Shown here piece by piece: positions 16,444-23,881 of a DNA stretch of 42,982 bases. The notes under the pieces were generated by a model. It was not told where the DNA came from. It searched no databases and was given only the letters and a program-made list of their open reading frames with translations. The position numbers and the translations under genes were made by a program. Origin of the DNA: a virus; the IMG/VR virus record IMGVR_UViG_3300044529_000032, positions 1 to 42,982 of that record; one strand, written 5' to 3'. Position 1 is the stretch's first letter, and every line of letters begins with the position of its first letter.

Positions 16444-17670
16444 TTAGTTGTGGGTGATGTTGAATCCGATACCTACGCGCCTCGGTTCCTCAAAATCCAA
16501 GTTGCTGTACCACTTGAGCAACGCTTCCTTCGCGTCCTGTCCCGGCACGACGCGCATGATCCCCTGGCCGTCCTGCAGCCAATGCGGGTCACGCGTCTGC
16601 GCCCACGCGATGCACTTCGTATCCATCAGGAAGATCGCCTTGATGGGGGCGCGGGAGTCCTTCGAGATACGCAGGCCGTCGTGCTCGATGATCGTGTGAC
16701 CGCCTTCGAGCTTCGTGGCTGGCACGAACCGCTGGCCGGGCTGGAGCAGGGCTTCGTAGTCCGCCACCATCTCCGTTGAGCACATGAAGAGGTTCGACTC
16801 CTCGTCGTCCGTCCGCTTGTAGATCGCGTCCCGGAGCGAGCGAATGCCCGCCAGTGACAGGGCCGCCGCGAAGTTGATGACGTTCCCTTCCCATTCCGGA
16901 AAGTCCGTGCGGTTGATGCCGTGATAGACCACAGACGGCAGACCGAGCGTCGTCATGAACGCGGCCGTGGCGCCACCGATCAGCAGGCCCTCGATCTCGA
17001 GACCGCCCGAGCCCAGAATCGTGACCGGCGTGTTGTCGGCGACCGCGTTGGCGAGGCCGGTCTTGAGCGTGAAGGTCGTTCCCGACACCGACTTGATGAC
17101 GTAGCCCTGCCCGGCGTTGTCCTCGGTGCCGAACTGGACGGTCATCTGCCGCTTGATCAGGAACGTCGTGTTGGTGGCCGTCGAACCCCACAGGACACCG
17201 TAAGCGGAGTCCACCGTGATCACGGTGGCGCCCGCGAGCAGCGCGCCGTTGACCAACGCGAGGTTGCCCTGTCCGTCCGCCCAGCACTGGCGACCCGTGA
17301 AGAGCCGGAGTCCTTCCTTGGTGTCCTTGAGGATCTGCATCGCGAACTCCACAAACGCCTTCCGCGTGCCGAACTCCTCCGACTGGCCCGTGATCTTGAA
17401 CGGCGCGTAGTTGTAGCGCGCCTTCAGCGTCACGTCCTGGTACTCGCCCGCGCCGTAGGCCGGCATCTGGGCACCTTCCGCGCGCGCGCCCTGTCCCTGC
17501 GAGGCGCCGACCTTCGCGCTGTACACCCGCTCGCGGCCGCTCGTCATGCCCACGCGCTTGAGCGTGTCACGGAACGGGGTGGCGATGTTGATGGCCGAGA
17601 CGATCTGCCCCTGCACGTAATCCTCCTGCAGGAGCGCGTCCCAGTTGGCCAGTGAGGCCACGAAACTCAT
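16444..17670 (-). CDS. Major capsid protein
   Basis: 408 residues from ATG 17670, with a GAGGATATTCTC leader supplying the ribosome site. The sequence fits an HK97-fold coat protein: an N-terminal arm (DYVQGQIVSAINIATPFRDT), E-loop region (YSAKVGASQGQGARAEGAQM), then a beta insertion (TVITVDSAYGVLWGS) and a P-domain with SLAGIRSLRDAI and FMCSTEMVADYEA segments. It sits directly after the scaffold, the standard order. No N-terminal delta domain is visible, consistent with a separate scaffold protein. The assignment rests on position, length and motif-like segments. I am confident it is the coat protein. Confidence 0.9.
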   Translation of the reverse strand: MSFVASLANWDALLQEDYVQGQIVSAINIATPFRDTLKRVGMTSGRERVYSAKVGASQGQGARAEGAQMPAYGAGEYQDVTLKARYNYAPFKITGQSEEFGTRKAFVEFAMQILKDTKEGLRLFTGRQCWADGQGNLALVNGALLAGATVITVDSAYGVLWGSTATNTTFLIKRQMTVQFGTEDNAGQGYVIKSVSGTTFTLKTGLANAVADNTPVTILGSGGLEIEGLLIGGATAAFMTTLGLPSVVYHGINRTDFPEWEGNVINFAAALSLAGIRSLRDAIYKRTDDEESNLFMCSTEMVADYEALLQPGQRFVPATKLEGGHTIIEHDGLRISKDSRAPIKAIFLMDTKCIAWAQTRDPHWLQDGQGIMRVVPGQDAKEALLKWYSNLDFEEPRRVGIGFNITHN

Positions 17671-17712
17671 GAGAATATCCTCTGTCCGTTGCCGGACGTG
17701 AAAGTCGAATGG

Positions 17713-17736
17713 CGCGCGCGGACTATCCGGCGCGCG
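17713..17736 (-). promoter_or_regulatory. GC-rich hairpin at the scaffold stop codon
   Basis: CGCGCGCGGA (17713-17722) pairs, with one bulged base, with TCCGGCGCGCG (17726-17736). The loop is the scaffold stop codon itself (CTA on plus, TAG in the message). It precedes the capsid start by about 43 nt. It may act on termination, mRNA stability or the scaffold/coat ratio. No T-run is present. Confidence 0.6.
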
Positions 17737-18904
17737 AACTGAATTCCTCGATGAAGTCCTGATCGTTCTTGGCGACCTTCCGCGCGCCCGGCGCCGGCGC
17801 GCTCCCGGAACCCGGACGAATCTTGAGCGGTGCCCGCTGCCGGTCGCCCACCTTCGCCTTCGTGTACTCGCGGCTCTCTTCCCGCCGGCGGCCCCGCGTA
17901 GCGTCCTTGAACACTTTCGCCTTGGCGCGGGCGATCCCACGGATCTCCGCCTCCGAGATGTCTCCGTAGATGGAGAGGTGCGCAGCGATCCCTTCCTCAA
18001 CACCGGCTGCGAACGGCACCCCCGCCGCCCGACTCGCCGCCCGACCGAGCTGGATGAACCGCTCGATCTTCTGCTCGTGCTGGATCCGCTTGTCGCCGTC
18101 TGCCGTCTCCGCCTTGGCGGCATCCCGTCGCGCGTTCTCGACGAGTGCCGCATGTCCGGCCACCGCGGTCTTGTTGCCGTCGAGTTCGTTGACGATCTCG
18201 TTCACCTGCTCCGAGAGCTCGGGATGTTCCAGCAGCATCGCGACGATGAAGTTCGCGGGCTTCTCCTTGCGGAACCGCTCCTCCGCTCGGAACGTGACCG
18301 CGGCCGTGCGTTCGGCGGCGAGTCGCTGGGTGGCGCGAGTGAACCCCGCCTCGAGATCCCGGAGCTTCTTCGCGACGATCGGCCGCGCGGCTTCCGGGAT
18401 GTCCTTGAGGGATGGGTTGGCCCCCTCCGCCTCGAGCGCGGCCTGAAACTCGGCGTCGAACTCCGCGTCCTCTTCGGACTCTTCGGATGGTTCGTCGTCC
18501 TCGTTCGTGGCGCTCTTTTTCGTCTTGCCCTTCGGCGGTGCCTTGGAGTCCTCGGTGTCGTCACCGGGCTGCTCCTCGTCGTCGTCGTCGGTGTCGTCCC
18601 CTGCGTCCTCGTCGTCGTCAGAGCCTTCGCCGTCGCTGGCGGGTTCCTCCTCGGAGTCCGAGTCGTCCTCCTCTTCCTTCTTCGCTGGCTCGCCGGTCGC
18701 GTCCTTCATGGGCTGGCCCTGCTCGCCGCCTGTCGCGTCGCCCGGCTTCTCCGCGCCCGCCAAGGCGATGAACTCCGCCTCACTCATGACCGTGGGTGCA
18801 CCGCCATCCTGCGCGCGCGCGAGCATCGGCGTCATGGCGAGCATGACCGCGGCCACCAGTAGCAGGAACAAGGCGATCTTCGTCGTGCGTGAGAGGTGCT
18901 TCAT
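17723..18904 (-). CDS. Scaffolding protein with N-terminal signal peptide
   Basis: 393 residues from ATG 18904, whose GAGGATTCTC leader closely matches that of the capsid gene. Residues 1-8 are basic, 9-26 hydrophobic (IALFLLLVAAVMLAMTPM) and an LARA-Q site would allow signal-peptidase cleavage near residue 31. Residues about 55-135 are extremely acidic (Asp/Glu/Ser runs). The rest is charged helix with KKLRDLEAGFTRATQRLAAE and ERFRKEKPANF, and a C terminus rich in basic residues, typical of scaffolds. The combination of a secretion signal and a capsid scaffold is unusual. An internal in-frame ATG at codon 40 would give a leaderless form, but its ribosome site is weak. It lies between portal and capsid. 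Confidence 0.8.
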   Translation of the reverse strand: MKHLSRTTKIALFLLLVAAVMLAMTPMLARAQDGGAPTVMSEAEFIALAGAEKPGDATGGEQGQPMKDATGEPAKKEEEDDSDSEEEPASDGEGSDDDEDAGDDTDDDDEEQPGDDTEDSKAPPKGKTKKSATNEDDEPSEESEEDAEFDAEFQAALEAEGANPSLKDIPEAARPIVAKKLRDLEAGFTRATQRLAAERTAAVTFRAEERFRKEKPANFIVAMLLEHPELSEQVNEIVNELDGNKTAVAGHAALVENARRDAAKAETADGDKRIQHEQKIERFIQLGRAASRAAGVPFAAGVEEGIAAHLSIYGDISEAEIRGIARAKAKVFKDATRGRRREESREYTKAKVGDRQRAPLKIRPGSGSAPAPGARKVAKNDQDFIEEFSSRAG

Positions 18905-18951
18905 GAGAATCCTCAATGGAGTCAGGGGTTGCTCTCGAAACGGATACGGGG

Positions 18952-21480
18952 TCATGCGCCCACTCCCGCCGGCGCCAAGTCGGCGCTGGAGAGTGCGGGT
19001 TGATCGTTCGGGTTCGTGTCGCCACCACCGGGAGCAGCGGCACCCGGAGGAGGAGCGAGCGGACCGGCACCCGGAGGGGCGGCCGGCGGCGCACCGCCCG
19101 GAGGGGCCGCGCCCGCGCCCGGCTGACCGCCAGCGCCACCGCCCGGCGCCGGTGGACCTTCGGGCAGTCCCGCGCCTGAGGCGCTCACCAGCCCTTCTGC
19201 GAGCTCGTCCACCGCCGTCGCGTGCTGCCGCATGTGGTCGATGAACGCGGCCTGCGCCGCATCGCTCCATCGATCGTAGCGCGCGCGGTCCATCTTCATG
19301 AACCGATAGTGCGCTTCCAAGTGCTTCGGCTGCGACTGCCAGAACGCCAACGTCGGGAGCAACTTCATCTGTTCCGGGTCGCCCGGCGGGGTGTCCTTCG
19401 GCGGGTCGTAGGCCTCGAACATCGCATGTTCTCTTTGCACTTCCACAAGGTCCGGATCTTCGTCCGACTCGAACGCCTCCAAACCGGAGCCGCCAAAGTC
19501 GAGGATCTCGGCCAAGGCTTCCCGGTCCACCGAGCCGTCCGGCTTGACCACGAGCCCCGGCACCTTCGAAATCATCCCCATCTTCGCGTCGAACTGCGCC
19601 GCCTTCGACCAGGGGAATGAGGAACCGACCTGCACGCGCACGTCCAGCCCGTCCACCAAGTCGGAGCCGTCGAAGCTGCGGACCTCCCACTCGCCTTTCT
19701 CGCCACGGATCTGGATCTTCCGCTCTTCCCGGTAGTGGCGTTGGGCGAGCACCAACATGCGGCGCCCGGCTTCCTCGAACGCCATCTCCCACGACTCCAA
19801 GTCCGGCGTGAGCACCGAGTCGACTTCCTCCTGCTCCACCAACATCGGGCGTCCTGCGGTCACGCCTTCCGGCGTCTTGCCCATGCTGTTTTCGGACAAC
19901 GATGCAACGGTGCGAATCTTGTCCATCAAAACCGCGCGCTCGTTGTAGATCGCTTCCGGGAGCGGGTGGAGCTCGATCTGCATCGGCGGCTTGCCGAGCG
20001 CGTAGCCCTTCGACGTGAGCACTTGCGCGGGGTCGGAGTTGATCACGAGCCCCTTGTCCGCCGGGTGCTTCACGTACTTCCCGCCCATCGCCATCGTGAC
20101 TTCGTGCTCCTTGATCTTCCCGTCGAGCTGGTTCAACTGCTCGTTCAACGTCACGATCTGCGGGAGCACACCCATCGCCTGCGGCTGGCCGGGGATCGGG
20201 AGCGACAGGACCGGAATGAGCGGCGGCCAGAACCCGTTCGGGAGCGGGGCTTCGCCGGTCGGATAATCCGTGTCGTCGTCTTTCGGCCACACCTTCGTCC
20301 GCCCGATGCTGATCCAGTGGCGGCCGTCCGGGTAGTCCTTGTCCTTGTCGTGGTAGTACTCGCACACGAGGACGCGATCGCCGAGCGCCTCGTCCTGCGA
20401 CGCGCCAAGTTGCGAACCCAAGATGTTCGATGCACCAAGCCAGCCGGAGCCGGCCGCGGCACTCGCCATCAGGTCCTGATACATCTGCCGGTCGCCATCA
20501 CCGCCGGAGTCGAGATCGACCTCCGCGACCTCGAAGTGCTTCGCCGCTTTCCCCTTCGGCCAGAGCTTCGCGACGAACATCTCGTAGGCGTCGTCCGCGT
20601 CCTCCGCTTCCGGGTTGAACCGGACCGACATCGGGTCCTCGTAGTCGAACGCGACCTCACCCTCGGGCACGAGTGCGCCGTCCGCCTCCAAGTCATACGG
20701 GTGATCGGCCTGTCCCGCGGCGCTGTCTGAGGCGGGCGAGTCGGCGGTGTCCGCACCCGGCACAAGCTGCTTGTCGGTCGCCTTGCCGGTGCCCTCGCCC
20801 TCATCCTCGTCGGGTCCGGCTTCGCTCGCGTTCTTCCGGATCGGCTCCCCGTCCTCGTCGCACGGACAGGACACGTCCATCGTCGGCTCGGAGTTGGGAT
20901 CGGCCGGGTTATGGTCCGGGTTCGGGACTTCGACCAGCTGCGTGAGCGGCACCATCTCCCCCGCGTCCGCGTCCCAGTGGATGCGGAGATACACCTGACC
21001 GGTGCACAGGAACCAGCCCATCGCGCGGCGGATCTTCGCCGGGAACTTGAGCAGGCGCCAGAGGTGGACGAGGATCGACTGGCCCAACCGGGCACTCTCG
21101 CGCGCGACGGAATCGCCGGAGGGTGGGACGACTTCCAGCGTCGGCTTCTGCTTCGTGAGCTTGGTCGCCAGCGTGCGGTAGACCGCGTAGACGATGTTCG
21201 TCACCGGCTGCTGGCGCCAGGCGGGGACATCGGTGTCGGTCGTGTAGCGGCGCTTCCCGTCGAGCCACCGGAGCCACTGACGCCCGAGCAGGAACAGGAT
21301 GGTCTTCACCCACGTCTGATAGAACCCGACGTAGTGATCCCCTTGGACCGTGAAGCGCGAGAAGGAATAGAGACCCCGATTGTCGACCTCGCCCTTCTTC
21401 GGGGGAGGCGGGGGCTCTTTGTACGCCCATTCGGTGATCTCTTTCCGTTTGTTCTCGCTCGTGTCTGACGCCACGCACAC
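18952..21480 (-). CDS. Portal protein
   Basis: 842 residues from GTG 21480 (another GTG is at 21474; the ribosome site is poor). The body begins with YKEPPPPPKKG and has the helical wing and stem of a portal (FYQTWVKTILFLLGRQWLRW, VARESARLGQSILVHLWRLL, NEQLNQLDGKIKEHEVTMAM). A long acidic insert lies near residues 215-260. The C-terminal 75 residues are Pro/Gly/Ala-rich. The portal is the dodecameric ring through which DNA enters and leaves. Order (terminase before, scaffold and coat after) and size are standard, with P22-like length. The last segment may be a disordered tail. Confidence 0.9.
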   Translation of the reverse strand: MCVASDTSENKRKEITEWAYKEPPPPPKKGEVDNRGLYSFSRFTVQGDHYVGFYQTWVKTILFLLGRQWLRWLDGKRRYTTDTDVPAWRQQPVTNIVYAVYRTLATKLTKQKPTLEVVPPSGDSVARESARLGQSILVHLWRLLKFPAKIRRAMGWFLCTGQVYLRIHWDADAGEMVPLTQLVEVPNPDHNPADPNSEPTMDVSCPCDEDGEPIRKNASEAGPDEDEGEGTGKATDKQLVPGADTADSPASDSAAGQADHPYDLEADGALVPEGEVAFDYEDPMSVRFNPEAEDADDAYEMFVAKLWPKGKAAKHFEVAEVDLDSGGDGDRQMYQDLMASAAAGSGWLGASNILGSQLGASQDEALGDRVLVCEYYHDKDKDYPDGRHWISIGRTKVWPKDDDTDYPTGEAPLPNGFWPPLIPVLSLPIPGQPQAMGVLPQIVTLNEQLNQLDGKIKEHEVTMAMGGKYVKHPADKGLVINSDPAQVLTSKGYALGKPPMQIELHPLPEAIYNERAVLMDKIRTVASLSENSMGKTPEGVTAGRPMLVEQEEVDSVLTPDLESWEMAFEEAGRRMLVLAQRHYREERKIQIRGEKGEWEVRSFDGSDLVDGLDVRVQVGSSFPWSKAAQFDAKMGMISKVPGLVVKPDGSVDREALAEILDFGGSGLEAFESDEDPDLVEVQREHAMFEAYDPPKDTPPGDPEQMKLLPTLAFWQSQPKHLEAHYRFMKMDRARYDRWSDAAQAAFIDHMRQHATAVDELAEGLVSASGAGLPEGPPAPGGGAGGQPGAGAAPPGGAPPAAPPGAGPLAPPPGAAAPGGGDTNPNDQPALSSADLAPAGVGA

Positions 21481-21499
21481 CCGGATGTGAGGGGGAGAA

Positions 21500-21571
21500 T
21501 GGCGAGGGAAGGAGTTGAACCTTCCTGCTTGCGGTTATGGGCCGCAGGAGCGCCCCGCGCTCTTCCTCGCG
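21500..21571 (-). tRNA. tRNA-Met-type (CAU anticodon)
   Basis: A complete 72-nt cloverleaf is drawn on the minus strand. Acceptor 2-7 GCGAGG pairs with CCTCGC, while the first pair is C-C. The D arm is GAGC/GCTC. The anticodon arm is TGCGG/CCGCA with loop CCCATAA. The T arm GAAGG/CCTTC has loop TTCAACT. All lengths sum exactly to 72. Oddities are C at position 33, A at 8, G at 14 and no encoded CCA. The 1-72 mismatch recalls initiator tRNAs, but the anticodon stem lacks the three G-C pairs. Met elongator or a lysidine-modified Ile tRNA are the alternatives. It occupies the 143-bp gap between portal and the winged-helix gene. Confidence 0.75.
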
Positions 21572-21623
21572 GGTGCAGGTTGCTTCCCTTCACGCGTCCG
21601 CGAAAGAGGACGGGAAACGCGGA

Positions 21624-21914
21624 CTATGGTTTTGGGGGGACTTCCCTGCGACGGGAGTAGATGAGCCGGTACGTGAACACGTCGATGACGCGCGGCCCCC
21701 GTTCGATGTAGCCTGCCTCGCGGAGCATCTTGAGGGCCGTCCCGATGGTCTCGGCGCGAACACCCATGTCCGTTGCGACCCGACTTGCTCGCAGTCGCCG
21801 GAACTCCATGAAGTCGAGTCGCTTCACGAGGTGGAGATAGAGGGCCGCGACCGATCCCCGCTGGACGAGCAGGGGATCGTCGGCGGCGTCGAGCATTGCG
21901 GGGAATACACTCAC
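21624..21914 (-). CDS. Winged-helix DNA-binding protein
   Basis: 96 residues from GTG 21914, overlapping the preceding stop by GTGA. Helices (VAALYLHLVKRLDFMEFRRL) lead to a helix-turn-helix (RVATDMGVRAETIGTALKML) and a wing (REAGYIERGPRVIDVFTYRL). This pattern is usual in small phage transcription regulators and replication initiator-like N-terminal domains. It lies directly upstream of the tRNA and portal, so it may regulate late genes. The target is unknown. Confidence 0.8.
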   Translation of the reverse strand: MSVFPAMLDAADDPLLVQRGSVAALYLHLVKRLDFMEFRRLRASRVATDMGVRAETIGTALKMLREAGYIERGPRVIDVFTYRLIYSRRREVPPKP

Positions 21915-22117
21915 GCTGGCGGTCCTTCCCGCAACCGGCGCGCGATCGCCCGGAGCCGGATGGACCGGTCCCGGAACTGCTTCGTCCCCTCGTGCGCGCG
22001 CTGGATCTCGCTCCCCGTATTGCTCCGGGGCTTGATCTTCACGTTGTCGAAGCCCTTCGCCAGCGTCTCCAGGAACGCCGCGTCATCGAGCAGGAGGTCG
22101 TCGCCGCCGTCTTTCAC
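21911..22117 (-). CDS. Small charged protein, unknown
   Basis: 68 residues from GTG 22117, linked by GTGA overlaps at both ends. An acidic N terminus (DGGDDLLLDDAAFLETLAKG) is followed by a basic C-terminal helix (FRDRSIRLRAIARRLREG). There is no motif of known function. It is part of a five-gene chain between the large terminase and the portal. Confidence 0.72.
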   Translation of the reverse strand: MKDGGDDLLLDDAAFLETLAKGFDNVKIKPRSNTGSEIQRAHEGTKQFRDRSIRLRAIARRLREGPPA

Positions 22118-22479
22118 GGAAACACCTCGTCCGCGTCCACCACGCCGACGCGTGACGTGACGCGCTTGAGCCCCTGATCCAGCCAGCGGGCGAAGCGTCG
22201 GAGGTTTCCGATGAGCGTGTACGTCTCCAGCCGACGCGTGAACTCCGCCTCGATCTGTTCGAGTGCCAACGCCTGCTGGGCGCCCATGACGTTGTATGTC
22301 CGCTCACAGGCGCCCATCGCGATCTTCGCCGCAGCCGTCAGCACGTACTCCTTCGACGCGTTCCGCTTCAAGCCCGCGGGTCCGAGTAGTTCCGGGTCCG
22401 ACTGCATGGCCTCGGCCTTCGCTTCTTCCTGCGCTTCGGCGACGGAGAGAATCCGACGCTTCCCGTTGAGACTATCCAT
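22114..22479 (-). CDS. Helical protein, unknown
   Basis: 121 residues from ATG 22479 with GGAG 8-9 nt upstream; the 5' end overlaps the previous gene by 8 bp. It is mostly helical: SVAEAQEEAKAEAMQSDPEL, then AAAKIAMGACERTYNVMGAQ and a basic RNLRR-like C-terminal segment. No cysteine cluster or catalytic motif is visible. It belongs to the chain linking terminase and portal. The function is unknown. Confidence 0.75.
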   Translation of the reverse strand: MDSLNGKRRILSVAEAQEEAKAEAMQSDPELLGPAGLKRNASKEYVLTAAAKIAMGACERTYNVMGAQQALALEQIEAEFTRRLETYTLIGNLRRFARWLDQGLKRVTSRVGVVDADEVFP

Positions 22480-23035
22480 TGTTCATCTCCTTGAATCGTG
22501 GCATCCATGCGTAAGGCTTCCGCGTGAACGCGAACCGCCAGCGACACTCCGAGAACATCGCACCCTCGGGCCCTTGTAGTAGGCCGTGACGATAACACCA
22601 TCGAAGCACGCGCCATTCCGGGGAAAGAACGAGCCACCAATGAAGCCACCACGGTACGGCCACCGCCATGTCGCGGCCGAACTCACGAAACCAGCGCCAG
22701 CCCTCCGGCGCCCGTTCACCCTCGCGCACGTCCAGCCCGTTGCGAAGCGGAAACGCCCACCGCAACCACATCGGCAGGTGCTCGGACGTGGCTGGCGTCC
22801 GGAACCGGAGTTGCATCGCGCGGCGCACGTCGCTGGCCGCGCGCCGGCGGCGTAGTTCCCCCATCTCGCCCGGGTCGCCTAGCGCGGCGCGCTCGATCAG
22901 CGCGTCAAGCACGATATGCAGTCGCTCGATGCCGATTGGCGTGGAGTCCGCTGAGCGGAACGCCGCGTCCGCAATCGGCGCACACACCGCACAAATCGAC
23001 AGCGGTCGCCCGTGGGTGCAAGTGCGGCCGCTCAC
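22472..23035 (-). CDS. Protein with N-terminal Cys/His motif
   Basis: 187 residues from GTG 23035, chosen because GTGA overlaps the preceding stop. Residues about 6-20 carry C-T-H-G-R-P-L-S-I-C-A-V-C, a likely zinc-binding knuckle. The remainder has basic helices (RRRRAASDVRRAMQLRFRTP) and a tryptophan-rich C terminus (WLRWAFPL, WWLHWWLVLSPEWRVLRWC) that could be membrane-associated. I do not recognise the family. It lies in the terminase-portal interval. Confidence 0.72.
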   Translation of the reverse strand: MSGRTCTHGRPLSICAVCAPIADAAFRSADSTPIGIERLHIVLDALIERAALGDPGEMGELRRRRAASDVRRAMQLRFRTPATSEHLPMWLRWAFPLRNGLDVREGERAPEGWRWFREFGRDMAVAVPWWLHWWLVLSPEWRVLRWCYRHGLLQGPEGAMFSECRWRFAFTRKPYAWMPRFKEMNNG

Positions 23036-23328
23036 GACCGGGCCTCCTTGGTTTCGAGCATCCCCTCGATGCGAGAGCGTATTGAGTCGATGGCCGCGCA
23101 CTCCTCGTTTGATCGCGACTCGCCGTTCGTGTCCACGACCTCCCGCAATGTCTCCACGTCCGCCCACGTGAACGGGCACGGCGTCAGCACCTTCACGTCA
23201 TCGAACAGCGCGCCGGGGCAGCGGAGCACAAAATAGCCCTCACGCTTGAGCGCACCCTCCACGTCCACGTTCATGCTCGACCCGTCCGCCATCGGCTCCT
23301 TCACGAGGAGAATCGGCCGGGGGTCCAT
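23032..23328 (-). CDS. Hypothetical phage protein
   Basis: 98 residues from ATG 23328, overlapping the preceding stop by TGATG. Strands near the N terminus (PRPILLVKEP, GYFVLRCPGALFDDVKVLTP) are followed by an acidic helix rich in Glu and Asp. Two cysteines are far apart. There is no recognisable domain. Strict overlaps on both sides support translation. Confidence 0.75.
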   Translation of the reverse strand: MDPRPILLVKEPMADGSSMNVDVEGALKREGYFVLRCPGALFDDVKVLTPCPFTWADVETLREVVDTNGESRSNEECAAIDSIRSRIEGMLETKEARS

Positions 23329-23564
23329 CAGTCGGCCCTTTCGACGCTGGCCGGTTCGTCCCGCTCACCGGGCCGATGCTTCGCCAGGTGCTTCCGGTCC
23401 GCCTCGTCTACCGTCTCGTCCGGCTCGCCGGTCAGCGGCTTCATGTCGGGGAGGACTTCGTGGCAGGGGCACGTGAAGTGCGCGGACGGCGCGTTCTCGC
23501 CAGAGCGCCACGAATACACAGGCGCGCCGCAACGCGGGCAACTGCCGGTGTGCGTGTAGTCCAT
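23328..23564 (-). CDS. Small zinc-ribbon protein
   Basis: 78 residues from ATG 23564, which overlaps the preceding stop. Residues 9-12 (C-P-R-C) and 32-34 (C-P-C followed by H) form a likely zinc ribbon, CPRCGAPVYSWRSGENAP then AHFTCPCHEV. The C-terminal half is charged and acidic. Small ribbons of this kind often bind nucleic acid or partner proteins. Role and partner are not evident. Confidence 0.78.
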   Translation of the reverse strand: MDYTHTGSCPRCGAPVYSWRSGENAPSAHFTCPCHEVLPDMKPLTGEPDETVDEADRKHLAKHRPGERDEPASVERAD

Positions 23565-23881
23565 CACGACACCGATTCCCACGTGATCGGCCCGTCCACG
23601 ATCTCGAAGTTCAAGTGCGTGCCCTGCGCCTTCGCCACCTGTTGAAGTTTGTCGAACCACGCGCGCACGAGCGCCGCGTCGTTCGTCCCGAGATAGTTCC
23701 ACAGCACCACCGCCAGCGCGCGGTCGCTTGCTCGGGAGCCCGCCTTCGGCTCACCCGTCTCCTCCGCCTCATACTCGCCCGCCGTTGCGTCCGACTGACT
23801 GACCGAGAGTCCGCGCACCTCGCCCCGTGTCACTTCATCGCGTTCTGCTTCCACTGTCGTACCTCTCTCATTGAATGTCAC
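23564..23881 (-). CDS. Hypothetical protein after the large terminase
   Basis: 105 residues from GTG 23881, sharing GTGA with the terminase stop. The N-terminal half is acidic and Gly/Ser-rich (AGEYEAEETGEPKAGSRASD). The C-terminal half is structured (ALAVVLWNYLGTNDAALVRA, then QGTHLNFEIVDGPITWES). The family was not recognised. It is translationally linked to the terminase and the zinc-ribbon gene. Confidence 0.75.
   Translation of the reverse strand: MTFNERGTTVEAERDEVTRGEVRGLSVSQSDATAGEYEAEETGEPKAGSRASDRALAVVLWNYLGTNDAALVRAWFDKLQQVAKAQGTHLNFEIVDGPITWESVS

Noticed and set aside
22472-23035. Membrane channel call for the Trp-rich C terminus
   Set aside because: The tryptophan-rich stretch is interrupted by charges and is not a clear membrane helix.
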